Below the pieces are notes generated by a model, which worked only from the letters and a program-made list of their open reading frames with translations, was not told the DNA's origin and ran no database searches. Made by a program: the position numbers and the translations under genes. From assembly GCA_018398585.1 (NCBI GenBank), contig JAGTTD010000010.1, positions 4,481,501 to 4,545,500 on the forward strand: a stretch of DNA of 64,000 nt, in the 5' to 3' direction. This document shows, in pieces, positions 10,694 to 22,540 of the stretch. Within the stretch, counting starts at the first letter, position 1. Every line of letters begins with the position of its first letter. Source of the stretch: Simmondsia chinensis (Eukaryota; Streptophyta; Magnoliopsida; Caryophyllales; Simmondsiaceae).

Positions 10694-13600
10694 ATGGCGA
10701 AACCAGTGTCAATTGAGGTGTATAACCCAAGTGGGAAGTATAGGGTTATTAGCACAAAGCCCATGCCTGGGACCCGGTGGATTAATCTCTTGGTTCAACA
10801 AGATTGCCGGCTTGAGGTGATTTTTCTTCTTTGCTTTTTGGGGAGTCCACGTATGAGTCTAGTAAGAATCTCGTGTTGGAGTTATTAGAGAAGAGATTAA
10901 CATATAAGCCTGTAGGTTACTACACCTGAAGTTGCACTGATATATAGATCTTATGTACGCTAACTTTATGGGTCATGCCAAAAAGCCCAATGAAATTAAC
11001 TTCATCTGTCCTGTAACTGAAACTTTTCGGAGGAGTGCGTCTCAAAAGTTTAAGCTAATGGATGAAGGCCTATGAATGATTCTGCACTCTAACATGCCCC
11101 CTCACGAAATGCCATTTAGGCTTGAAGCTTGAATATTGCACTGACTCACCTCATACTTTATGCTTAAATTGGGCTATTGAGATTCAAACTTGCTACCTCT
11201 TAGTCAATGAGGCTTTGGTACCATGTCAAGGAATTAACTATCTAAAAGTTTAAGATAATAGATGAAGGCAGATGAACGGTTTTATATTCTAACATACATG
11301 TGAATTCACTATAAGTTCAACGGGTTCAATCCCAAAACCAATTAGCTTTATCGCAACTCAAATTTGTGACATTTTTAACTATTGGCACATGTTAAGTTTC
11401 CGACTTCATGTTAGTTGGTTATATATTTCACTTGAATTTCTAACATAATTTGGTTTTCTGCCAACTTCAGATTTGCACCCAGAAGAAAACAATCTTGTCT
11501 GTGGAAGATATCATAGCTTTGATCGGGAATAAGTGTGACGGGGTCATTGGGCAGGTAATGCTAACTTCACTGAGCATAAGGGTGATGAAAAATGACCATA
11601 GTTTTGTCTAGATATCATGAAATATTATAAACATATATGTATATATAATATGATATATTATAAACATACGAGTATGAATGCAATATGAAGAATCCACATT
11701 AGTTGTTATAACAATATAAAGTGAATTATTCAGGGGGTGCTTAAACTAACTGGGACAGTTGTATTATCAAAATAGAGAATACTAATAAAAACTTGCTCTG
11801 GACCCCTAAAATTTTTTCATCGACCCTGCTGATTTGGGTTTTGCTATGTTTTCCTTTTGATGTTGTAATTTTGGGTTTTCAGTTGACAGAAGACTGGGGA
11901 GACACTTTGTTCTCTGCGTTGAGCAGGGCAGGGGGAAAAGCATTCAGCAACATGGCTGTTGGTTATAACAATGTTGATGTCAGTGCTGCCAACAAATATG
12001 GTGTTGCTGTGGGCAACACTCCTGTAAGTTCTTTCTCATGCTTGCTACACAAAAAACTATCCCTAGGGAGGATTGGAACGGGGAATCAAATAAAGACTGT
12101 TATGTAATGTAGTGGATTTAGACATAGACAGTACATGGTTGGTCATTACATAATGTACTTTTGTCAAGCCTTCATAATGTATGTATATTATATTTTATTT
12201 ACGAAACATATTTATAATGTATTTATAAAACTATAAAAGAGGCATAAAAATTAGTAGTTGTGTAATTATTCATTCAAGTTTACGTATAGGTTTAAGAACA
12301 AGTTATATTTCTTTAGCAGAACACATTTATTAATATATTTATATGCAAAAATATGTAAAGGTTACACATTAGTGATTGTATGATATTTATTCAAATTTTT
12401 GTAAACATAAGGCTTAAAAACAACTTATGGTCCCCTTAAGAAGCTCAATGCAATCATTAGCGACTTCATTTGATTCTATGGCTATCACCACAATTTCAGC
12501 AAGCAATTAGAAAACAGGAAAATGCAGATAAAGATGGAAAATGCTTTAAGTTTTTTAACTTTGTATTCGTTTAATTAGGGGGTTCTCACAGAGACTACAG
12601 CAGAGTTAGCTGCTGCACTTTCCTTAGCAGCTGCAAGAAGGGTAGTTGAAGCTGATGAGTTCATGAGGGCTGGTCTTTATGACGGATGGCTTCCGCACTT
12701 GTAAGATCTCGTGCATCGCTCTATGTTAGCCATAATACCCATGGTCTAGGTTCGATTTAGATAGCAATTTGATGGTCTGAGAGAAAATGAGAAGAGAAGA
12801 GAGAATCAAATACAATAACACAATGATTTACATGAAAATCCCTCAAATGAGGGAAAAACTAAGGGTAGAAGGATTAAAAAAGCTTTCACTAAATCTAGAA
12901 TGGGTAGGAAACTCAAAATTACTCTCAATGCAGAGAAGCCCTATGAGATTGTATTTAGTAAGGAGCAAATAGCAAACCCTTGAGAAAATGGGTATATTGG
13001 CTCGGTCCTTTTACTCCACCAAAGACCTCCGTTTCAAAATCTAGACTGAAAATTGGAGACAAAATAGAACACTATGTGCTTTTCGATTCTGAATTCTGTT
13101 ATTAAAGACAATTGTGGGTATCTTGTATTTTTTAAACAGGTTCGTTGGAAACTTGCTTAAAGGGCAGACAGTTGGCGTGATAGGAGCTGGTCGCATCGGT
13201 TCAGCTTATGCCAGAATGATGGTATTTATCATTAACCAGATTCTACAATCATTTTGTTGTCCAAATTGTGTGCTTCATTGTTTAATGCATCTGGTGATAA
13301 TCACTGAATATGAAAGAGGATGGTGTTAGTGTTAGGACCCTCCACTAACACAGAACCCTAAATCGAAAAATAGCAAACAAAACTAAAAGAATTCCGGGAA
13401 AACAATAATACCGGAAGTTACATTGCTCATCCAAAGCCTACATCCACCTAGGGGTGGGGCAACCAAATACATTATGTAAACTGAAGATTACAGTCTTCTT
13501 TTTGCTCATGCTTTACCATACTAGGCGCAAGAGGTTCATATTTATAGGTCTCTACAACCATAACAGTTAGGCAACTCAACCATCACTATCGATACTGCCA

Positions 13601-16600
13601 TGAGAGCCACTAAATGTGGCCATTTGAAGGGACTTTAAAAATGCCTGATTTAATGTGCTGTTTAGGGAGACCATTAGTCTCCACACCAAAGAATATCAGC
13701 CTAACAGTTAAGAACTGGGTAGAAATCGCATGTTGTTTAGAAAAATGAAGCATTAGGTTATGGAAAATACATCGCATTAGCCTTGATATTGCAACAAGGG
13801 AAAAGGGGGGTGGATAATTTTCTCATGTAAAGCTTAAGGCTCCCTTTGTATGAAGGAAGGAATTTTCCTTTCTGGCAAATATTTCTCTTAAAAATATTTT
13901 TTTTGCTAGGATTATTTTTTGTTTAATTTTTTTTTTGTTGGGTTTAGGGAATCAATTTGATTATAAATCAGTATTGGACTCATGTTTGATCCATTTGAGT
14001 TTGGGGTGAGATGTTTTTTTAGAAGAGGTTAAGGTGAGATGATGATGTAAAATTATGACATAAAAGGTTTTCTCTGTCATAGAGGAAAGCACATTTCTTC
14101 CTTCATGGGTAGAAGTCAATTTCTCCACCACAAAGGAAAAGATTTTCTCCTTAAATTGTTGACTATTTACATTCTTTGCTCATAAATCTTCCTTTTTCCT
14201 CTCATCTAGTTACTTCCCGGTCTCTCAAGACTTCTTGCATTTGCTCTTACTAAAAATTAATTGATTGTAGGGTGATTTACCCTATTAGTCCTTGTGCTTT
14301 GTGTCAATTTTTAATCCATTGAACTTCTAATTGTGTCAGTTTAGTCTTTCCATAATTGAAATTGTTCCAATGAAGTCCAATTATAAATAATGTTAATTTT
14401 TTGACTAATTCATGTTACGGTTTAAATTAGAAAATAGTAGAAAAATATGCAAGTGTTAATTTGACGTGGAAAGCATGTGCAAGTCTTAATTAACTTTAAA
14501 TTTTCAATCATAAATTCACGATAATTTTAGAATTATAAGGAATAAATTGACACAATTAAGAGTTCAGAGATTAAATTGACACGATAGTCAAAATACAAAG
14601 ACTAATGACACAATTAAAAGTTTGGGGACTAAATTCACACAGTAGTCTCTAGTTTTGCTACTTTCAAATTAAAGAAGTATTTTTCGTACGCCAGATGATT
14701 CATGAGCTTATGTATTATCCCATGTATATATGGTTTTTTGCTTACTTTTCTGCCTTACTTGAGTTGAAGCTCACAAGCCATTACTTGACATATTTTCAAT
14801 GGAGATCAACTGCATCCTTGATAATTGTTACTTTGGCTTTATTTTACAATAAGGTACAACAACAACAACAGACTCAGTGCCTCCAAGGGCTCCAGCAAAA
14901 GTAGGGTATGGGGAGGATAGGTGTACGCAGCTTTCCCCCTTCAGGGGGCTACCCTGAAGAGAGGCTGTTTCCGAGGACCCCCAACCTAAAAAGATAGTTT
15001 GCACCCATCAACCAAGGACCTGGCAACAGGAGAAGCATTAGGATATAAAGAAAAGGATATAGAGAAAAAGATAAAGATAAAAAAGATGATAAAGATAGAG
15101 GATAGAAATAGAGGTAGAAGGGATAAAGAAAAAGAGTGAGAAAGGAATAGATAAGGTAGAGACAAAGACTACCCTACTCCAGTCGGAACATCTAAAACCC
15201 CTATGCTAGCCCTCCATAGGGCCCTATCTAAGGCCATCTCCTCCCGAAGGTTTAGGTAGGTGAGGTTTTGTCGGATCGTCTCCAGCCATCTCTTCTTTGG
15301 CCTGCCTCTGCCTCTTCTGCCTAGAGTAGTAAGGGGCTGTTCGCATCTCCTGACTGGAGCGTTGTCCGGTCTCCTTCTGACATGTCCGAACCACCTCAGA
15401 CGTTGCTCCCTTAATTTATCTTCAATGAAGGTTACGCCCAATTTGCCTCTTATGATGTCGTTTCTGATCCTATCCTTTCTTGTGTGTCCACACATCCACC
15501 TTAGCATTCGCATCTCCGCCACTTTCATTTTCTGTGTGTGCTGTTGTTTCATCGCCCTGCACTCCGCTCCATATGCCATGGCTGGCCTCACAACCGTCTT
15601 ATAGTATCTTCCCTTTAGCTTAAAGGGGAACTTCCTATCACAAAGTACCGCGGAGGCCATCCTCCACTTATGCCATCCCGCTTTGATCCTGTAGCTGACA
15701 TCCTCGTCCACTTCGCCATTGTGCTGTATCGTAGACCTCAAGTACCTGAATCTTTATTTTGCAGTAAGGTATTAGTTTGAATTAGGATAATTAGATGTTG
15801 ATATGATACACGGGAAAATAAGCAAAAAAAAATATATAGAAAAATGTTAGGAAGTAGTCATGTTATGTAGACTCTATTTTTTGATCGAAGGAAGAAATAA
15901 TATTAAGAAAAAAATAATATATAAAGAGTTAAAGATAACTGTCCTCAAAATTACAATCATGCTAATGACATAAAGCCCTCTAGTCCCTCTATAAATTAAT
16001 TAAAACTATGTTGGTGAAGCCTCCAAAGCTCTTTGTTCAAAGAGCTCTTAAGAATTCCACATTTTCCAATAAGAAATTAACTGGTTTTTAAAAATCCTAT
16101 CATTTCTTTCTAGCCGAATATACCAAAGAATCCTAATCTTGGATGTGGAGAATAATATTAAGATGTATTTCCTTTTTCCTAAGTCATAGAACTTCATTAG
16201 GATGCCCTCAACCGATCTTGCGTTAATCCACATCCGGCTAAAAAGAGAGATATCATACACCATAAATCCCAAGTCATTGCACATTACAAAATAAATGATC
16301 GCAGTTGTATCCAATGCTCTCCCGAGTCTGGGAAACATGGGCCTCCATGTGTTTCATAGACTGCTGTCTTCTTTACAGGTCGAAGGGTTCAAAATGAACT
16401 TGATTTACTACGATTTGTACCAATCAACTCGCTTAGAAAAGTTTGTCACCGGTAAGTCTTTGTCAGATTTGACATATTTGCAAGTGTTTGATTCTTGAAT
16501 GAGAGGCATCAGCTTTTGTTTTAATGCAGCATATGGCGAATTTCTGAGGGCCAATGGCGAGCAGCCTGTCACTTGGAAAAGAGCAGCAAGTATGGATGAA

Positions 16601-19600
16601 GTTCTTCAAGAGGCTGATGTGGTATTGACTCCTGCTAACCTTAGTCTATTCTAGCTTCAAATGATGTCTAATTGTCTTCTGTTTAGACTGTTAAGGAACG
16701 AACTATATCAAAAGCACTATTAAGTGAGATACGCAAGTGGTTGTACTCTGGCATATTTCCTTTATGCAAACACCCGTTGCTGTAACTTGGACAATGCACA
16801 TACTCATTTTATACCTTACATTGGAATCACATTAATATTGTGGGAAGGGCTATTGGCATTTGAACTTGAGATCTCTTAGTCAAAGAAATCTTGATATCAT
16901 ATCTAGGAACCAACTATCCAAATAGCTAAATCTGTTAGATAAAAGTGTATGAATCGTTTTTATACTCCAAATAATGATTGAACCTCTTTGCAGATAAGTT
17001 TACACCCCATCTTAGATAAAACAACTTACCATCTCGTCAACAAAGAGAGACTCGCAAAGATGAAGAAGGTGAAGTTTTAATAGCATTTCTTGCTAACTTT
17101 TAGAGGATAATTAGAGACAATTTCAACGCCTGGTGCTTAGATATTATAGCCTGTTTGAACAGGAAGCGATCCTTATTAACTGCAGCAGAGGTCCTGTGAT
17201 TGATGAAGCCGCTCTTGTTGAACATCTCAAGGCAAACCCCATGTTTCGAGTTGGTCTTGATGTTTTCGAGGTATTACATTAGCCCGTCTTCATTTAAATT
17301 AACCCGTTACGGGTCATCAGTTGTAGAAATAAATATGCACTGTAAATTTGTCTGTTAGGATGAGCCATACATGAAACCTGGTCTTGCTGAGATGAAGAAT
17401 GCCATTGTGGTGCCTCACATAGCCTCTGCTTCCAAGGTAGAAACGCTTCTCTTTCTTCATTATTTGGTTTATAAAGAGGGTGTTGTTATTGTTAGGAGAA
17501 TTATTTATAAGAGCAGTGCTGTGACTTGTAATGAATAACACAAAATTGTTCTGGTAATGAACACTGTTGTTCTAGTGATAACATTACCTTGTAAAAAAGG
17601 TGGTCCAATGCCTAAGATTCTCAACGAAATGGGGTTGTAAGGATTAGACGTACAAAATGTCACCACACCTTATGGAGAGGTTGTTTCCTAGACTTAGTTA
17701 TGTGATATTTGTGTCACAATATGAAACCCCTGAAACCATGATAGAAATTACACAAATATTAAATCGGGTATCTTGTCTATAAATGGTATACAATGCTTAT
17801 GGAGAATTTTCAGAAAATATATGGAGTAAAACTAATTGTATCAAGGCAACCTCTTCCTAACATCATGTGTAAAAACCATGAATTTAATTTCTTGTCAACA
17901 ACAACAGGAGGCCCAGTGCCATAAGGGCTCCCGCATGAGTGGGGTCTGGGAACTTAATTTCCTGTCACAGTGAACGAAACCAATGGAATCAGATATAAAC
18001 CGCTACATAAAGTAAAGCTATCTGTTACATAATGATACTTTTACAATCACCTTTATCCATACGTATTTTATGCCATTTATCAAAGCATACCTTTGATTGA
18101 TTCTGATTTAAATTTTTGCAAACATAAGCTTAAAAATAAGTTATGTTTCGTAGAAAAGAAAACCAAATGTGATTGTTTCAACCAGGGTCGGACATAATCC
18201 CAAGCGAGCCAAGCAATCGCTTGGGGCCCCCAAATTTTTAGGATTGTGGTTTTTAAAGTATAAATTGCTAATATTAATAAATTTTGCGATTATAATTTTT
18301 GTTAAGTTGTTATATATGAGAGGCCCTATTTGAAATTTTTGCTTGAAGCCCCCAAAAATGTCAGGACCGGCCCTGGTTTCAACCTGTTAATCTCTGTAAG
18401 AACCTTCTTCTGTGACATTGACAGCGACTGTGACACAATCACGAACTGCGATTTGATTTCATCAATGAAAACTAATCTCTACCATATCCGTTGTCTTGCA
18501 GTGGACTCGTGAGGGAATGGCAACATTGGCTGCTCTGAATGTGCTGGTATACCATTTACTACAAACTTCATTTATACAAGCTCTAAATTAGGGATGACAA
18601 TGGGATACGGTGGGTACAAGGTGTCTCCCTAATACCCGCATCCGCTATCCAAATTCATACCTCTTACCTGCAGGTACGAGGTAGATACCCGTACCTGCCC
18701 CTGCAGGTAGAAACTAATCCTACCTATGGGTATCCGACTAGTATCTATTACCCGCCCCATATACGCACCCCAATTTGTCCACCCAATGGTTATCCATATT
18801 AGCCATTGTATAATTATTTAATTTTTTTGGAATTCAATTATAATTTTCCACGTTATTGCATAGACAAATTGAGTACATAACTTGAGCATATATATCTTCT
18901 TCCATTCTTAAATCAATTAAATATAAAATGGTGTGAGTAGTGTGGAGATAGATATGGAGTAGGTATGGCAGGTACGAAGCGGGTATAACATTATCCTCGT
19001 ACCTGCTCTATACTCGTGGGTATTTCCGCATGAATCTTACCTGTGCCCATTACCCGCCTCACATGTGATAGGTAAAACTTTAACGTGCTCAACCTGTTTC
19101 TTCCTTTATTTCAGGGGAAAATCAAAGGATACCCGGTTTGGTCTGATCCGAATCGAGTTGAGCCATTTCTGAACGAGAATGCTTCTCCCCCAGCCGCTTG
19201 TCCTAGCATCATCAACGCGAAGGCCTTGAGTAAACCCTTCTTCCAACCTTCTCCTCGTTGTTAAAGAACCAATTCTTCTAAAAGTTCAAATTGTTGGGTG
19301 AAAGTACATGAATGGTTTTATACTCCAATAGACTCCATCGCACTACTACTCATTGAGTTCGAACTGTGGGTAGTAAACAAACACACCTTTAACCTTGTAC
19401 TTAAAATCTATTAATTAGAATTTAGATTCTTGAGTTTCCAACTTGATGCCTCATTGGTTAAAGAGACTCAAACGAGGAACCAATGTAACTTTATCAAAAG
19501 CTTATAGATTGTTATATGAAGGTTAAAAAAATGGTTTTATACTTTGACATACCACCTCACGCAAATGCATAGTGACTTGAAGCGTAGATAGTGCACATAT

Positions 19601-19857
19601 GCCCATATCATACTTTGCGCCGGAATCATATTAATATTAAAAATATGGCTTGTTGAGATTCGAACTCAAGACCCTTCAGTGAAAGATCAGACCCCGATAT
19701 TATAGCAAGAAACCAACTATCCAAAAAGTTGAACTTCTTGTAAGGTTTCCAAATAATTTTATACTCTTAACACGCAACACTCATGTACGGTTTGGGGATT
19801 GTATTTAACTATATGATATGCATCAATATTGCAGGTTTACCAGGTTCAAAGCTATAA
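10694..19857 (+). CDS. HPR1: Peroxisomal NADH-dependent hydroxypyruvate reductase (glycerate dehydrogenase), 13 exons
   Basis: It reduces hydroxypyruvate to glycerate in leaf peroxisomes during photorespiration. Exons: 10694-10816, 11471-11554, 11883-12023, 12579-12700, 13140-13221, 16379-16451, 16530-16621, 16994-17068, 17163-17270, 17359-17436, 18502-18546, 19115-19229, 19835-19857. All introns are GT-AG, phases join cleanly and there is no stop in 386 codons, the same length as the Arabidopsis protein. It opens MAKPVSIEVYNPSGKY. The Rossmann motif GAGRIG is at residues 172-177. The expected catalytic Arg (NCSRGP, R273), Glu (DEP, E302) and His (VVPHIAS, H320) are present. The C-terminus is SKL, a type-1 peroxisomal signal. 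ATG 10694 is chosen by homology; the in-frame TTG at 10682 is not needed. Several introns hold transposon relics, yet the exons are intact, so the gene is probably functional. Confidence 0.97.
11035..11330. repeat. Dispersed repeat family, copy 1 (HPR1 intron 1)
   Basis: A module whose two ends are direct repeats of an AAAAGTTTAAG...GATGAAGGC...GAAYGGTTTTA phrase, around a body with CCCCTCACG and GATTCAAACTTGCTACCTCTTAGTCA. Related text recurs in later HPR1 introns (about 16795-16975, 19280-19350, 19430-19770). Class unknown. Confidence 0.5.
12765..13060. repeat. Copia-LTR-like remnant in HPR1 intron 4
   Basis: ACACAATGATTTACATGAAAA followed by CCCTCAAATGAGGGAAAAAC and GGATTAAAAAAGCTTTCACT parallels the layout of the copia LTR at 9425-9880 (same opening phrase, then a paired C/G block, then AAGCTTT). 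No internal domain nearby; likely a solo LTR or fragment. Confidence 0.4.
14280..14650. repeat. MITE-like inverted repeat in HPR1 intron 5
   Basis: The left arm (CTATTAGTCCTTGTGCTTTG, CTAATTGTGTCAGTTTAGTC) pairs imperfectly with the right arm around 14540-14640 (GACACAATTAAGAGTTCAG, CAAAGACTAATGACACAATT). This gives arms of roughly 70 bp around an AT-rich middle with no coding capacity, which suggests a non-autonomous DNA transposon. Confidence 0.55.
14857..15751 (-). mobile_element. 5'-truncated RTE-clade LINE in HPR1 intron 5
   Basis: It carries the C-terminal part of an RTE reverse transcriptase and a 3' end of AAC/GTT repeats. A 20-bp TSD with 18 matches flanks it exactly (14837-14856 and 15752-15771, both CTTTATTTT..CA.TAAGGTA). 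The orientation is opposite to HPR1. It is a close relative of the LINE at 54484-57352 but much shorter, as expected from incomplete target-primed reverse transcription. Confidence 0.92.
15169..15741 (-). pseudogene. RTE LINE ORF, C-terminal fragment
   Basis: It starts within STIQHNGEVDEDVSYRIKAG, downstream of the RT catalytic core, and runs through VVRPAMAYGAECRAMK, RMLRWMCGHTRKDRIRND, REQRLRWFGHVRRRPDN and GRRGRGRPKKRWLE to a normal end. This is the conserved RTE thumb and C-terminal region. It has no promoter or start and is not functional. Confidence 0.88.
16048..16338 (-). pseudogene. L1-type LINE zf-RVT relic in HPR1 intron 5
   Basis: The frame ends WYIRLERNDRIFKNQ and YWKMW, matching the zf-RVT module (WxxWxERNxRxFxxK) found at the C-terminus of plant L1 elements. 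The rest of the frame is degenerate. It lies just upstream of exon 6 (16379). Confidence 0.5.
16795..16975. repeat. Dispersed repeat family, copy 2 (HPR1 intron 7)
   Basis: Shares GGAATCACATTAATATTGTG, TTGAACTTGAGATCTCTTAG, AACCAACTATCCAAA and TGAATCGTTTTTATACTCCA with the modules at 11035 and 19430. Only one end of the module is present. Confidence 0.45.
17898..17950 (-). mobile_element. 53-bp LINE/SINE tail insertion in HPR1 intron 10
   Basis: ACAACAACAGGAGGCCCAGT through GGGGTCTGGG equals only the last ~50 bp of the RTE-LINE/SINE 3' end. A 17-bp TSD with two mismatches (AATTTAATTTCTTGTCA at 17881-17897, AACTTAATTTCCTGTCA at 17951-17967) flanks it exactly. Confidence 0.85.
18183..18375. 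mobile_element. hAT-like MITE in HPR1 intron 10
   Basis: A 193-bp element bounded by a perfect 8-bp TSD, GTTTCAAC (18175-18182 and 18376-18383), the length typical of hAT transposons. The TIRs are CAGGGTCGG and CCGGCCCTG (8 of 9 match). Interior AT-rich with GGGGCCCCCAAATTT. A related partial copy lies at about 63405-63560. Confidence 0.85.
18590..19075. repeat. Unclassified dispersed repeat in HPR1 intron 11
   Basis: It opens AGGGATGACAATGGGATACG and repeats TACCYG/CGGGTA words throughout, closing with CCCATTACCCGCCTCAC. The ends are loosely inverted (GACAATGGG near the start, CCCATTACCCGC at the end). Class not certain. Confidence 0.45.
19430..19770. repeat. Dispersed repeat family, copy 3 (HPR1 intron 12)
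   Basis: Holds AAAAGCTTATAGATTG, ACCTCACGCAAATGC, GGAATCATATTAATATT, GAGATTCGAACTCAAG and AACCAACTATCC, in the same order as the copy in intron 1, with the direct-repeat phrase at both ends. A shorter partial copy sits at about 19280-19350. Confidence 0.5.
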
Positions 19858-22540
19858 TTAGAGACAGTGTATGTTGATAAGAGTGATTGGCTCTGAGCTT
19901 CCTCAATGAAGATCTTATGGATATGAAATGAGTGTATTTTCTTGTGAATAATGTGAATGATCTGTATTTTCTTATACCTATTAAAATATACTTGGCTGTT
20001 CTCCTTGTGTCTATTGCTGAATATATTATATATATTCTACTGTGAACATTTAAAATTACTTGTATAATATATAGTTAAAAAATTTTAGTAGGTAAACTGA
20101 AGGCGGGCAACATTTTCCCTAAATTATGAAAAGGGAAACTTCTCGAGGAAAAAAGAGAATGGTGTTGATGTATTTACATGCTTTTTAGGGTTACAGGCTT
20201 TTAGGAAACAATCTCTCTATAAGTTAGCATACTATATGGATAAGACTGCGTATATTTTACTTACAGACCCTGTGTTGGCAAGAGTCTCTTTGAAGTATTG
20301 GGTGGTGGTGGTTGTATTCATATATCTATAGAGGTGTTGAAAGGTTGAATGAGGAATATTTCTACTGTACAGAATTTTTGCCTGTGTGTCGACACATAGG
20401 TAGGTGATTTCTGAATACATTTTTTTTGTAATTTTGAGCACATTATTGGTTATTGGGAGTACATTTTTACTTACAAAATTTTACTTTTCTGCATAGTAGA
20501 ACTTCTGGTTGAATGAGATATTGGAAATCTGACATAATAAAGTTTGCATTAACTGTTGGATGTATTAGTAGTCACATTAGTCTTTTTTTTTTAATGTTGT
20601 CTATGTTTTTTATTTATTTATGAAACTTATACTCGTTGATTATCTCTAATTTATTTTCCTTTTAAGGTATTTTAGCCTCTGATCAACAGTGTGAATGAGC
20701 CAAGTGTTCAATGAGCTACTCATATACGCAATTGGTTTAGGCTTGTTTATGCTTGATTGTTACTTTAAGCTAAAAGGTCTGAAGTTCGATTTCTGCTTTG
20801 AACCTTTCTTTAAAGAATTTCTGACTTAACTAACTCCTGTGGTGTGAGAGTCACCTTATCGGTTAATATTTACTATATAACTGGGCTTTTCGTTAGCAAA
20901 ACAATAAAATGGGTTTAATTTTTTATATTCTTACATTGTGTACTCGTCACAACATGAATTTCAATTAAGTGAATATTGATCCATAATATTATTCTTAACA
21001 ATGCACATCTTAATTATGAGAGGGTAGCGAAGCTTTGGGGTTAATTTTTTTTTTTTTTTTTAAATCTTTCAAAATTGGATATTTTCTCTGTAATTAAAAG
21101 CAACTTTTTCATCTTTTTATTCAGAATGTTAAAAATGATAGAAAAAAAATATCATTTCTAATCTCTAACAACCGAACAAAAGCTTCAATGTCACAACGTT
21201 GCATTCGATTTAGCTTTTAAACGGTTCAAAATTATGATAAAGTACCAATTGACTGTACACGTTATGTATGATTGATTAAAAAAAAAAAAAAAATTCATTA
21301 AGAAGAGAACAATGGCGTATCTCCTCTCGCACATGAACTGAAGAGAAGGAACTTTATGAAACTTCAGAGAATTATTTACATATCATAGATTTTTTTTTTT
21401 TTGAATGGATTTACATAATCATAGATGAATGAGTCAAATGTTCTTATGAGAGAGTAAGAGCGTAAAAGAGGCAAATCATGACCCTCCATTGTAATTGACG
21501 GCCAATAATTATTAACATAAAAAAAAAATTACATCTAAGATTTATTGAGTATTGAAAAAAAAAAATTTTCCTTCCTTACCCTTCTTTCTTTTTGCTGCAT
21601 GAAAGAGTATTGACGGTAAATTGTTATTTTTTTTAATATTTAACAAATATTGGTTCATTATAACAGAGGACTTAAAATTTGCCCCTCTCACGCTTTCACC
21701 CTCTCATAAGAACGTCACTATATATATATATATATATATAATCAAAAAAATTGCAAAATATACAAAAGAAGAGCAGGAAGGCCCTATAAACAGTGAAGAA
21801 ATACAGAATAAGAAACAATTCAACCAACAAATGAGCAAAAAAAAAAAAGTGAAAAATGATAAAGATATATACAGAAAAAAAAGGAAAATATGTACATGAA
21901 AATATCCTAGTAATAAGGATTTTGCATGGTTAATAATATAAATCTTTGTACATCTTTTTCACAGCTAAAATAGAAAATAAAAAGTAACTTTAGTCAGAGC
22001 TTATTCAAAATATTGTATTAAAAAGACTATATTAACATTAAATTATCACCATGACCATCACGCCCTGCCACCCCTCCACTGTCCACAACGACTTAATCAT
22101 CGTAAATTTCCCACAAACCATCACCCACTAAAGCTTGCTATCATCTATCGCCTTTGTTTGTTACCACCATGATCCACACCAGTGCCATGGTGCACAACCA
22201 CCATCTATATCATTAAGTTCTTTTACAAATATATATACCTGAACACTTCTTCTTAAGAAAAAGGTCCTCGTATCTTACATATCATCACACAATAAAAGAT
22301 ATAGATCTTAAAGCATACGAATTGTACATGTAAAATCGGTACCAACCCAACGAGGACCCTTTGCAAATGTAGGTGGTCAATTTCGTGTTAATTTGATCAA
22401 AATCAGTACCAACAGCACGGGAGGAAGAAGAAGGGGATCCCCATAACAACAAAGAGATTGTACATGTAAAAACACATTCTTCATATCAAATTTTCAACAT
22501 ATTAAACCGCGATTGTTCTCCGACACATACCATGGCAAAA
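19858..22540. other. Intergenic DNA between HPR1 and PIS (tail to tail)
   Basis: The 3'UTR of HPR1 should occupy the first few hundred bases and that of PIS the last few hundred. In between: poly-T and poly-A tracts (for example 21042-21061, 21278-21292), a TA microsatellite (21720-21740) and a degenerate LINE/SINE tail (20240-20315). The short ORFs are low complexity and no further gene is seen. Confidence 0.5.
20240..20315 (+). repeat. Degenerate LINE/SINE 3'-tail copy
   Basis: ATAAGACTGCGTATATTTTA, ACAGACCCTGTGTTGGCA and GTATTGGGTGGTGGTGGTTG align loosely with the 3' end of the SINE at 2139-2215 (GTAAGACTGCATACATCTAC ... GGCACTGGGT..TTGTTG). No TSD recognised; old copy. Confidence 0.4.

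Noticed and set aside
12787..12972. Small ORF in HPR1 intron 4
   Set aside because: It lies in a copia-LTR-like remnant with no conserved protein.
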